The notes under the pieces were generated by a model. The model made no database searches. It saw nothing but the letters and a program-made list of their open reading frames with translations, and had not been told where the DNA came from. The position numbers and the translations under genes are program-made. A DNA stretch of 40,047 bases from Pirellulales bacterium (GTDB taxonomy: Bacteria > Planctomycetota > Planctomycetia > Pirellulales > JAICIG01), in contig DATLUO010000142.1 of the NCBI GenBank assembly GCA_035533075.1, positions 1 to 40,047 on the forward strand. The letters run 5' to 3'. Each line of letters opens with the position of its first letter. The stretch's first letter is position 1. This document shows positions 10,018 through 17,191 of this stretch, piece after piece.

Positions 10018-10177
10018 GTAGGGTGGGACCAGCGAGCTTGCGAGCGCCGGCCCACCATCGCGAGGCGTCGGGCGTCAGACATCAGGCATCGGATTGTTCG
10101 CCCTGACGCCTGACGCCTGAAACCTGACGCCTCAAATCGGTGGGCCGGCGCTCGCAAGCTCGCTGGTCCCACCCTAC
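10018..10177. repeat. REP-like inverted pair with a long spacer
   Basis: The left arm (10018-10055, beginning GTAGGGTGGGACCAGCGAGC) and right arm (10140-10177, ending TGGTCCCACCCTAC) are reverse complements over about 38 bp. The spacer is 84 bp, much longer than the roughly 20 bp of the other pairs, because a heptamer array has expanded in it. It starts 18 bases after the stop of the giant surface protein, so it may act as a transcript end or 3' stabiliser. Confidence 0.9.
10065..10135. repeat. Two opposed heptamer arrays inside the REP-like pair
   Basis: Four units at 10065-10092 (GCGTCGG, GCGTCAG, ACATCAG, GCATCGG) are followed, after 8 bases, by five units at 10101-10135 (CCCTGAC, GCCTGAC, GCCTGAA, ACCTGAC, GCCTCAA). 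The second set is approximately the reverse complement of the first, so this segment can itself fold into a hairpin nested within the REP-like stem. Confidence 0.8.
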
Positions 10178-10436
10178 GTCTTCGCCGGTCACGCAGAGCT
10201 TTCTCGCGCGCCGCCGCGCCGTTAACCTCGATGGCCTCGGCAACGTTTCACAAACGATTGTAGCGATTAGTCCATGTTTTCCACGGACATTGTGTGCTGC
10301 GAAGTGTTCCTAGCGACAGAGACGATAGTTCCAGCAGTGTCAACGGGACTTCCTCGTTGGGACGTACTGCGCTTTCGCCCGTCGCCGGCGTCGGACGAGT
10401 CGCGGTCTACCTCGATACACTCGAAGAGCGTGCGGC

Positions 10437-11723
10437 ATGAACGTGCAGCGTATTCGATGGGCGGGACTCGCACTTCTCCTGCCGCTGGTGGTAGCGGGCA
10501 CGGTCCGGGCCGATGGACTGATCCGCGACGGCCTGGGGGCCATCTCCGAGGGCCGCGGCGGCACCAACATCGGCTTCGCCGACAACGGCGCCGTGCTGTA
10601 CGACAATCCCGGCGCGTTGGTCAACGTGGCCGGCAACGGTCTGGCCGACATCGACGTCGACACCGTGATTCCGCAGGTACATTACACCGACACCAAGCCG
10701 AACAACGTTAATTCCGCCGTTCGTCCGATTCCTACGCCCGAATTGGCCTTCATTCAGCGCAGCCGCGACCGGCAATGGGCCTGGGGGATCGGGGCGTTCG
10801 CGCCGGCGGGCTTTGGGGCTTCCTACCAGTTCCAGAATTCGTTTGCCGGGCCGCAGAAGTATCAGTCGCTCGACGGGCTGGGCAAGTGCTTGGCCGGCCT
10901 CTGCTACCGCGTGACCGACCGGCTTTCCATCGGCGGCAACCTCGGATTTGGCATCAACTATCTCGACCTGCAAGGGCCGCTCTATCTGCAAAACGGCGCG
11001 TTGGCGGGAGCGCCAACCATCGTCAACTTGCAGAACACGGGCGTGGCGCCCACCGGCGGATTCGGGATTCAGTACCTTTTGAGCCCCAAGACGACCATCG
11101 GCCTGAACTACATCAGCGAGACGCGATTCAAAATGGGCGGCAACATGGACGCCATGGCCTTCGGCTTGACGCCGTTTCCCATTTACACCAAGTTTGCGGC
11201 GACGACCGACCTGGTCTGGCCGCGTTCGCTCGGCATCGGATTTGCGCACCGCTTCAACTCCCGTAACGTGCTGGCCATCGATACCATCTGGTACGATTGG
11301 TCGAACGCCTTCAACCAGGTGAACGTGAACCTGACGAATCCCACGAACCCCATGGTCGGCGCGGTGGCGGGACAGGCCAATGTTCAGCGGTTGCCTTTGA
11401 ACTGGCGCGACACGGTGTCGCTCCGAGTGGGCTACCAATGGATGCCCGACGGTGTCAACATCTTTCGCTGCGGCTATGTTTATCACGCCAGCCCGGTGCC
11501 CTCGGGCACGATCACTCCTTATACCGACGGTATCATGACGAACACCTTCAGCTTGGGTTACAGCCGAAAAATCGGGCGAGCTTATCTCAACGCCGCCTAC
11601 CAATACATGTTTGGCCCGACGCGGAGCGTCGGCACGAGCGCCTTGACGGGCGGCGACTTCTCGAATAGCACGCTGCACGCTCAGGCACACGTCGCTTCGC
11701 TCGGCGTGTTGGTGCCCTTCTAA
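10437..11723 (+). CDS. FadL/OMPP1/TodX-family outer membrane protein
   Basis: A 428-residue outer-membrane beta-barrel of the FadL family, which carries long-chain fatty acids or other hydrophobic compounds across the outer membrane. A signal peptide is clear (residues 1-22, cleavage near VRA/DG). The mature start DGLIRDGLGAISEGRGGTNI, followed by FADNGAVLYDNPGALV (about residues 42-57), matches the N-terminal hatch region where FadL members carry an NPA/NPG element. The rest alternates polar and hydrophobic residues and ends in a terminal strand finishing in Phe (LGVLVPF), as expected for BAM substrates. The substrate cannot be deduced. The TAA stop overlaps the stop codon of the convergent GNAT-like gene. 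Upstream 10178-10436 shows no other gene and no clear promoter. Confidence 0.9.
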   Translation: MNVQRIRWAGLALLLPLVVAGTVRADGLIRDGLGAISEGRGGTNIGFADNGAVLYDNPGALVNVAGNGLADIDVDTVIPQVHYTDTKPNNVNSAVRPIPTPELAFIQRSRDRQWAWGIGAFAPAGFGASYQFQNSFAGPQKYQSLDGLGKCLAGLCYRVTDRLSIGGNLGFGINYLDLQGPLYLQNGALAGAPTIVNLQNTGVAPTGGFGIQYLLSPKTTIGLNYISETRFKMGGNMDAMAFGLTPFPIYTKFAATTDLVWPRSLGIGFAHRFNSRNVLAIDTIWYDWSNAFNQVNVNLTNPTNPMVGAVAGQANVQRLPLNWRDTVSLRVGYQWMPDGVNIFRCGYVYHASPVPSGTITPYTDGIMTNTFSLGYSRKIGRAYLNAAYQYMFGPTRSVGTSALTGGDFSNSTLHAQAHVASLGVLVPF

Positions 11724-12919
11724 ATCGGCCGCTCGTAGATGCGGTAGGTCTTGTAGCGGCGGCCCCCCACGGCCTCGATCGTGCGATTGATCAGGTCGTT
11801 GTCTTCCAGGGTCCAACTCAACTCGGCCCCGGTGAAGCCGGCATGATGCTTGGCGCATTCCAGGGTCCGCAGGATGAGCAGGTCGGCGACGCCGCGTCGC
11901 CGGAACGGCTCGAGAATGCCCAGCGCCATCAACCTGGCCGCCTTGATCCGCCGACGGTTGAGGAAAAGCCGCAGCAGTCCCAGCGGAAGGCCCCAGTTGA
12001 ACAGCCGGCCGTCGAGCGGGCGAATGGCCTCATTCAGGTCGGGCAAGGTCATCGAAAAGCCGACCGGCTCGCCGTCGACCTCGGCCAGCAGCAGCCAGTC
12101 CGGCACGGCAATCACTTTGAGGTGCTTGGCCAGGTCGTGAAACTCGGCGTCGGTCATCTTGACGAAGCCCCAATTCCGCTCCCAGGCCGCGTTGTAAACG
12201 GTCTTGCAGCGCTCGATTTCGGCGTCCAGATCGTCGAAGCGGAGCGGACGCACCTGCACCCGCCCGCGGGCCGCCAGCCGTTCCGCGCGCCGCCTCCAGA
12301 CGGACAGCATGTCGTGAGAGTCGTCGAACCACCAGGCGAAAAGGTCTTTCACCTTGCTCAGGCCGCACGACAGCAGCAGGCGTTCGTAATAGGGCGGATT
12401 GTGTCCCATCATGATCCGCGGCGGCGTATCGAAGCCCTCCACCAGCAACCCGCAAGGATAGTTGAGCGAATAATCGATCGGACCGCGGATGAGGTTGCGC
12501 CCGCGATCGCGCAGCCAGTCGGCGGCGGCGCCGATCAGGGTCTGCGCCACGTGTTCATCGTCGATGGCTTCGAACATCCCGAAGCAGCCGAGGTTGCTGG
12601 CGTGCTCGCGGTTGTAATTCGGATCGTCGCTGACCAGCACGCGGCCCACGGGCTCGTCGCCGCGGTAGGCCAACAGCGCGGCGGCGGTCCCGTGCTGATA
12701 AAACGGATGACGCCGCGGATTGATGAAGTCGCGGCGCTCGATCAGAAGCGGCGGCACCCAGCAAGGGTCCGAGCGGTAGATGCGCCACGGAAAGCGGACG
12801 AAGGCTTCTCGCAACCGCCTTCCCTGGACCTGGCAAATGCGCAGATCGGTACGTTGGGCGGGCCGGGCTTCCCTGCTCCGTTCCGCCAAGTCACTTTCCA
12901 TCGTCGGTCTGCTTGGCAT
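11720..12919 (-). CDS. GNAT-fold acetyltransferase-like protein (YghO-type)
   Basis: A protein of about 399 residues resembling the conserved GNAT-like family that includes E. coli YghO; the function is unknown. Recognisable segments are the N-terminal FVRFPWRIYRSDPCWVPPL, the RIMMGHNPPYYERLL region in the middle, and near the C-terminus an acetyl-CoA-loop-like LEPFRRRGVADLLILRTL, which carries the R/Q-x-x-G-x-A/G character of GNAT motif A. The start is uncertain: the frame is open back to 13015, but residues there have no family character. The ATG at 12919 was taken, and 12901 is an equal candidate. No good Shine-Dalgarno helps. Its stop (11720-11722) shares bases with the FadL-like gene's stop, so the two transcripts converge with no room for a terminator. 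Confidence 0.75.
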   Translation of the reverse strand: MPSRPTMESDLAERSREARPAQRTDLRICQVQGRRLREAFVRFPWRIYRSDPCWVPPLLIERRDFINPRRHPFYQHGTAAALLAYRGDEPVGRVLVSDDPNYNREHASNLGCFGMFEAIDDEHVAQTLIGAAADWLRDRGRNLIRGPIDYSLNYPCGLLVEGFDTPPRIMMGHNPPYYERLLLSCGLSKVKDLFAWWFDDSHDMLSVWRRRAERLAARGRVQVRPLRFDDLDAEIERCKTVYNAAWERNWGFVKMTDAEFHDLAKHLKVIAVPDWLLLAEVDGEPVGFSMTLPDLNEAIRPLDGRLFNWGLPLGLLRLFLNRRRIKAARLMALGILEPFRRRGVADLLILRTLECAKHHAGFTGAELSWTLEDNDLINRTIEAVGGRRYKTYRIYERPI

Positions 12920-13104
12920 AAAGGGACGGTTTCCGGGACCCTCGCGGCCAAGTCGCGCATGGCCCATCGCTGAGTGTAGGAGTGTAGCATAGAGGGCCGG
13001 CAGCATCGGGCACAAGAGGGAACCATCGGCTATTGCGTCGCCCGATTCCGCCCTTAGAATAAAGATGTAGTGGCCATTGTCAGCGATTTTGAAAGGTTGC
13101 AGCC

Positions 13105-13293
13105 TTGCTTACCGAACAAGAAGTGTCTCGCAGTTGGCGCAAGCTGTTCGTGAAGACGGAAATCACCGCCGATACTTTCGTCCGGGCCGAAGCCCTGCTC
13201 GACGAGCTCCGTTGCGAAAGCCCCTTGCGGCACCGGCTCGGCAACGAGCTGGAAGAGCTTCGCCAGCTTCACAAGGTCGGCGAAGCCGTCTGA
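13105..13293 (+). CDS. Small 62-residue protein of unknown function
   Basis: The frame starts with TTG at 13105, preceded by AAAGG about 9 bases upstream. The product is a charged, mostly helical 62-residue polypeptide (SWRKLFVKTEITADTF, then an amphipathic helix ending in LRQLHKVGEAV) with no membrane segment and no motif I recognise. Codon use resembles the neighbouring genes, with G/C-ending third positions. It lies alone between the divergent GNAT-like gene and a REP-like pair that begins 18 bases after its stop. It may be a small conserved planctomycete protein, but that is not shown by the sequence. Confidence 0.55.
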   Translation: MLTEQEVSRSWRKLFVKTEITADTFVRAEALLDELRCESPLRHRLGNELEELRQLHKVGEAV

Positions 13294-13311
13294 TTCGCGC
13301 CGGCGAGGGGT

Positions 13312-13407
13312 GTAGTGTGGGACCAGCGAGCTTGCGAGCGCCGGCCCACCGATAGCGACGTCGTTTACGGTGGCCCGGCGCTCGCAAGCTCGCTGGTCCC
13401 ACCCTAC
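13312..13407. repeat. REP-like inverted pair between convergent genes
   Basis: Left and right arms of about 38 bp are reverse complements, separated by a spacer of about 20 bp containing GACGTCGTTTACGG. The pair sits 18 bases after the stop of the 62-residue gene and 18 bases from the stop of the convergent Pil-type operon, where a bidirectional terminator would be expected. The left arm has one change (GTAGTGTGGG for GTAGGGTGGG). Confidence 0.9.
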
Positions 13408-13425
13408 GCCTGCCGAAGCGCGGCA

Positions 13426-15459
13426 CTACCGTCCGCGCCGGCGTGGTTTGTCCGGAATCTGGTCGAAGTTATTGAACCCGGTTCCTCCTCCGGGAACATT
13501 GCCTTGCTGGGCACGGTCTTCCTCGCTCGGCGGCGATTGGTTCTTGGCTTCGGCTTCTTCCGTCTCGAAAACCCCGGCATCGCTCGCTTGCAGCAGCGCC
13601 TTCATCTCGCCGTCGTTGTCCAGCACGAGAATGTGGCCGGGGATCTTCGACGATTTCGCGTTGGGCAGCTTGTCGCCTCCGAACATGTCCAGCACCACCG
13701 CGTTCGTTTCGAAATCCACCTTTGCCAATCGCTTCTTTTGGGGAGCTTGCGGATCGGGGAGTCCGACCTCGGCTTCCTGCTTGTTGAGCACCGACCCGCG
13801 GCTGACGTCGAACACCTTTCGCACTTCGGCCGCCTCCGTGGCGTCGAACTTCTTGGCCAGCACCTGGCCCGTGGGCTCGCCCTTGCCGGGCGACACGCTG
13901 ACGCCGCCCGCCAGCAACCGATTGCCGGCAATCACAGCCACCGGCGGCGAGGGCTGCGACCAGTCGGCCTCGCGCGTCTCTCCCTTTTGGTACTCGTAGT
14001 TTTCGAGGTAGCGCGCAGCAATGCGGGCATTGGGGTTTCTCAGCACCAACTTGATGCGGTAGCGGTAGGTTTTGCCCGGCTCAATGCTGAAGTCAAAAAA
14101 GCGAAACAGGCGATGCTCGACCACCGGGCCCGTCGGCCTGGCCGGCCCGCCCATGCCTGGCATTCCGCTGTAAGCGCCGCCCGCCATGGCGCCGTAATCG
14201 GGCATCATCCCCGTCTGTCCGCCGCCCATACTCGTTTGATTGCCCTGCTTGGCACGGCCCAGGTCGCTCAGGCTGCGCGACTTGGATTTCTTCTTCGTCG
14301 GGTCGTCGGCGTCGCTGGCCACCGGCTTCTTTTCCATGATCTTGGTACGAGGATGGACGATTTTTTCCTTGTCGTGGTTGGCGAACACCAGCGGCGGTAG
14401 CGGCCAGGTCAGATCCGGGTCGACAAACCGTTTGTCGACCACCGGGTCCGGGTATTCCGCGCCCCATTTCAAATAGTCGTCCACGGCCTCCTCAACGTTG
14501 ACCGCTTCCCAGTCGCCTTGTTGATCGCCGTTCACCTCCGCCCGCTCGATTTTGGGATACATGTACCGCGGATAGTCAAGCCTCGGATCATAAGACCGCG
14601 CGTCGCGGAAGGTGTTTTGATATTCAGTGTATTGTCGCCAATAAGGAATCGCTCCCACCAGGCAGATCCAATAGCGGCCCTCAACGTGGGATCCCGCCGG
14701 GGGCTGCGTGATCACGACCTTCTCCGTGATTTCCGGTTTCCGCACGGGTACGACGGGCTTGGCGACTTCAGGCTTCTTCGCCTTACTCCGCGTTCTGGCA
14801 GTTCGGCGGCCGCGCCCCTGCCCCATTCCAGGGCCCATCCCCATGCCAGGCCCCATCCCCATTCCAGCACCCATACCCATACCAGACGACATGGCATTCT
14901 GCATGGATTCCATCATCCGTTGCTGTTCTTGGGCGTAGTCATCGGACATGCCCGCGCCCGACATGGGCCCAGCCATTGCCGCTCCCATGCCCATGCCCAT
15001 TCCCATCCCCATCTCATCGTCCCCCGCGCCCGCCAGCCGTACCACGCCGCCTTTTTCATTGATGGCAATGCCGCCGTAACCGGGAAACGCCATCGGCTCT
15101 TCGAGCGCAAAGAACTTCGGTTCCTGGCGCCGCTGCTGTCGCAATTCGTACGGCAAGCTGAGCGGCTCGACCGCGAAGAAGTGAGCATCGACCGGAGCGG
15201 GGCCGACCGCCCCCAGGTTGCTGAAATTCGGGACGCCCGGCAAATCGGCGAACTTGTCGGGTGGCGTCTTCGATTCGACCTCTTGCGAGATCTTGTCGGC
15301 CAAGGCTTTCAACTCGTCGGGCTTCTTCTCGTAAGGCTTCCACTTGAATGCCGACCAACAGATCATGAGAAAGGCGAAAATGAATCCGCAGAAGACGATT
15401 TTCTCCACGTGTTCGAGAAAGAACGCCTTGAGCTGGACTGAATTGAACTTGGCCTTCAT
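13426..15459 (-). CDS. Single-pass membrane protein, third gene of the PilM-type operon
   Basis: A 677-residue protein not assigned to a family by sequence alone. Residues 1-19 are cytoplasmic, 20-38 form a transmembrane helix, and the remainder is periplasmic. Residues roughly 150-220 are low-complexity and very rich in Gly and Met (runs of GM dipeptides), followed by a basic/Pro segment. A folded C-terminal part contains FFDFSIEPGKTYRYRIKLVL and a region of short strands, then a Pro/Gly/Arg-rich tail. The start is supported by AAGGAG 8 bases upstream. Its place in the operon, after the pilM-pilN fusion, and its single anchor suggest it takes a PilO- or PilP-like position in a type IV pilus or secretion-type assembly; this is inference. 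It ends 18 bases before a REP-like pair. Confidence 0.7.
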   Translation of the reverse strand: MKAKFNSVQLKAFFLEHVEKIVFCGFIFAFLMICWSAFKWKPYEKKPDELKALADKISQEVESKTPPDKFADLPGVPNFSNLGAVGPAPVDAHFFAVEPLSLPYELRQQRRQEPKFFALEEPMAFPGYGGIAINEKGGVVRLAGAGDDEMGMGMGMGMGAAMAGPMSGAGMSDDYAQEQQRMMESMQNAMSSGMGMGAGMGMGPGMGMGPGMGQGRGRRTARTRSKAKKPEVAKPVVPVRKPEITEKVVITQPPAGSHVEGRYWICLVGAIPYWRQYTEYQNTFRDARSYDPRLDYPRYMYPKIERAEVNGDQQGDWEAVNVEEAVDDYLKWGAEYPDPVVDKRFVDPDLTWPLPPLVFANHDKEKIVHPRTKIMEKKPVASDADDPTKKKSKSRSLSDLGRAKQGNQTSMGGGQTGMMPDYGAMAGGAYSGMPGMGGPARPTGPVVEHRLFRFFDFSIEPGKTYRYRIKLVLRNPNARIAARYLENYEYQKGETREADWSQPSPPVAVIAGNRLLAGGVSVSPGKGEPTGQVLAKKFDATEAAEVRKVFDVSRGSVLNKQEAEVGLPDPQAPQKKRLAKVDFETNAVVLDMFGGDKLPNAKSSKIPGHILVLDNDGEMKALLQASDAGVFETEEAEAKNQSPPSEEDRAQQGNVPGGGTGFNNFDQIPDKPRRRGR

Positions 15460-15533
15460 GTTTGGCTCCTTGTCTCTGTTCGCCCACCGCTTCGCTGTTT
15501 AGTTCCACCGCCGCTTTGCACCGGGCTCGCCGC

Positions 15534-17189
15534 TCACCGCCCCATCGGCCCGCCGCCCATGCCCGGACCGCCCATGCCCGGTCCGCCCATGCCCGGTCCG
15601 CCCATTGCTCCGCCTGCGCCCCCCATCGAAGTCCCCGGCACTTTCACTCTCGTCGTCGGCACACCGAACGACCGCGTCTCCGGCGACCCGGCGGCGCCGG
15701 TGCCAAGCTTGGTGATGTCGGGCGGATCGTAGAGGTAGATGACGCCGCTCAACTCGACCAGGGCGTCGTAGACGGTCGTTTCCACTCCGCCATCGAGCAG
15801 TTCCATGCCGCCCATGCCCATTCCGCCCATGCCCATGCCGCCCATGCCTGGACCGCCCATGCCTGGACCGCCCATCGCCGAACCGCCCATGCCCGGACCG
15901 CCCATCGCCGAACCGCCCATGCCCGGATCACCCATGGGGCCGCCCATCGCCGAACCGCCCATGGCCGGACCACCCATGCCCATGGGCGTCCCACCCCCCA
16001 TGCCCCCTCCAAATCCGCCGCCCGCCGAGGCCCCCGAATCGGCCTGCAGCATCTGCACTCGTACCTGGCGGGTTTCGATCGGCAAGTCGGCGTTGGCACA
16101 GGCCGCGATCAGGTCGGGAATTCGGCGCTGGTCCATGACGAACTTCATGTAGACGAACATCTGCTTGAATTCGGCGAAGGGCTGAGGATCACCCGCCTTC
16201 AGCGGCTGGCCCTTTTCATCCAGGTAGCGCCCTTCCAGCCAGTCGTTGTCGTTGTTGGCAGCGCCACCACCACCTGTCATCGCGGCCATCGCCGCGCCGG
16301 CTGCCCCTCCCTCAGGCATTGCCCCGCCCGCCGCGGCGGCCGCGGCGCCGGCCATCCCCATCCCCCCCATGCCCATCGCGCCGCCGGCGCCACCGGGGAC
16401 GACGGCATTGGCCTTGTCGGGCGTCCAAATCGCTGCGCCGGACTCCAGCGACGCATCGATCGCCCACTGCGCGATGTCCAGCGTGAGGATTTCCTTGACG
16501 GGCGCCTTGAGAGAGTCGGTGGCGCCGACATTGACCGAGTCGATCACTTTGATGAGCGACTCGAACAACCAGGCATCTTCTTGAATCAGACGCACGCGCG
16601 CGGTCGAAGGCGCGGCGTCCTGCGTGAAGTAGCGAGAAACAATCGCCTCTCGCCGCTCGGGCTTCCAGACCACCAGGCCCTCGTATTCGACGGCGCGGTT
16701 CTCGCCGTCGGCGGTCTCGGCCTCGTCCGCCTTCGTTTTCGGCCGGCGAATGTTGGCTTGCTCCAGGATCTCCTCCCATAAGGGCCGCACCACTTTTTCG
16801 TTGTAGAAGATGCGGACGTAATCGGGAATCGGTTCATCGGGCCGCAACCGGTTGAGGTCGACCGTCGGATTCAATTCAAGGGGAGGCCATATAAACAGGG
16901 CCACCTGCCGCTCGTAGAGCTGTTGCCAGGCTGCGAACACCCGCTTCTTCAGGTCCTCGTGCAGGCCGCCGATTTTCTCGGTGAACTGCGGATTGGCATT
17001 GTCCGGGGCGCTGGCGCCTTGTACCGCTTTTTCGGCACTGGTGATGGTGTTCTTGTCGGCCTCGTATCTCGTCGCCAGCGCGCCGGAGGCCTTCATCCAG
17101 ACGACGACCGAGGTGAGCACGACGATGGCGGCCAGAATCCAGAAATGGTGCTTCTTGGCCACGCCCAAATAAACTTTGACTTGGTCCAT
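15534..17189 (-). CDS. Gly/Met-rich single-pass membrane protein, second gene of the PilM-type operon
   Basis: A 551-residue protein with a short cytoplasmic start, one transmembrane helix at about residues 16-32, then a helical, partly coiled-coil-like periplasmic region (about 40-110) and an unrecognised middle. Residues about 395-470 and 530-551 are long runs built from GGPGM, GGSAM and GGMGM units, low-complexity sequence encoded by near-repeats at 15541-15620 and 15800-15990. Topology resembles PilN/PilO-type inner-membrane alignment proteins, and because PilN is already fused to PilM here, PilO is the likeliest equivalent by position, without motif proof. The start is fixed by AGGAG 8 bases upstream, and only 2 bases separate it from the upstream gene's stop, so translation is probably coupled. 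Confidence 0.75.
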   Translation of the reverse strand: MDQVKVYLGVAKKHHFWILAAIVVLTSVVVWMKASGALATRYEADKNTITSAEKAVQGASAPDNANPQFTEKIGGLHEDLKKRVFAAWQQLYERQVALFIWPPLELNPTVDLNRLRPDEPIPDYVRIFYNEKVVRPLWEEILEQANIRRPKTKADEAETADGENRAVEYEGLVVWKPERREAIVSRYFTQDAAPSTARVRLIQEDAWLFESLIKVIDSVNVGATDSLKAPVKEILTLDIAQWAIDASLESGAAIWTPDKANAVVPGGAGGAMGMGGMGMAGAAAAAAGGAMPEGGAAGAAMAAMTGGGGAANNDNDWLEGRYLDEKGQPLKAGDPQPFAEFKQMFVYMKFVMDQRRIPDLIAACANADLPIETRQVRVQMLQADSGASAGGGFGGGMGGGTPMGMGGPAMGGSAMGGPMGDPGMGGSAMGGPGMGGSAMGGPGMGGPGMGGMGMGGMGMGGMELLDGGVETTVYDALVELSGVIYLYDPPDITKLGTGAAGSPETRSFGVPTTRVKVPGTSMGGAGGAMGGPGMGGPGMGGPGMGGGPMGR

Positions 17190-17191
17190 CG

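Noticed and set aside
13315-15441. Plus-strand open frames (13315-14400, 14518-15441) opposite the third Pil-operon gene.
   Set aside because: The first starts inside a REP-like repeat, and both lack domain character; the minus-strand gene has a start, Shine-Dalgarno and membrane helix.
15462-16781. Plus-strand frame rich in Ala-His and Pro-Pro-Met patterns.
   Set aside because: It is the mirror of the Gly/Met repeats of the second Pil-operon protein and has no supporting motif.
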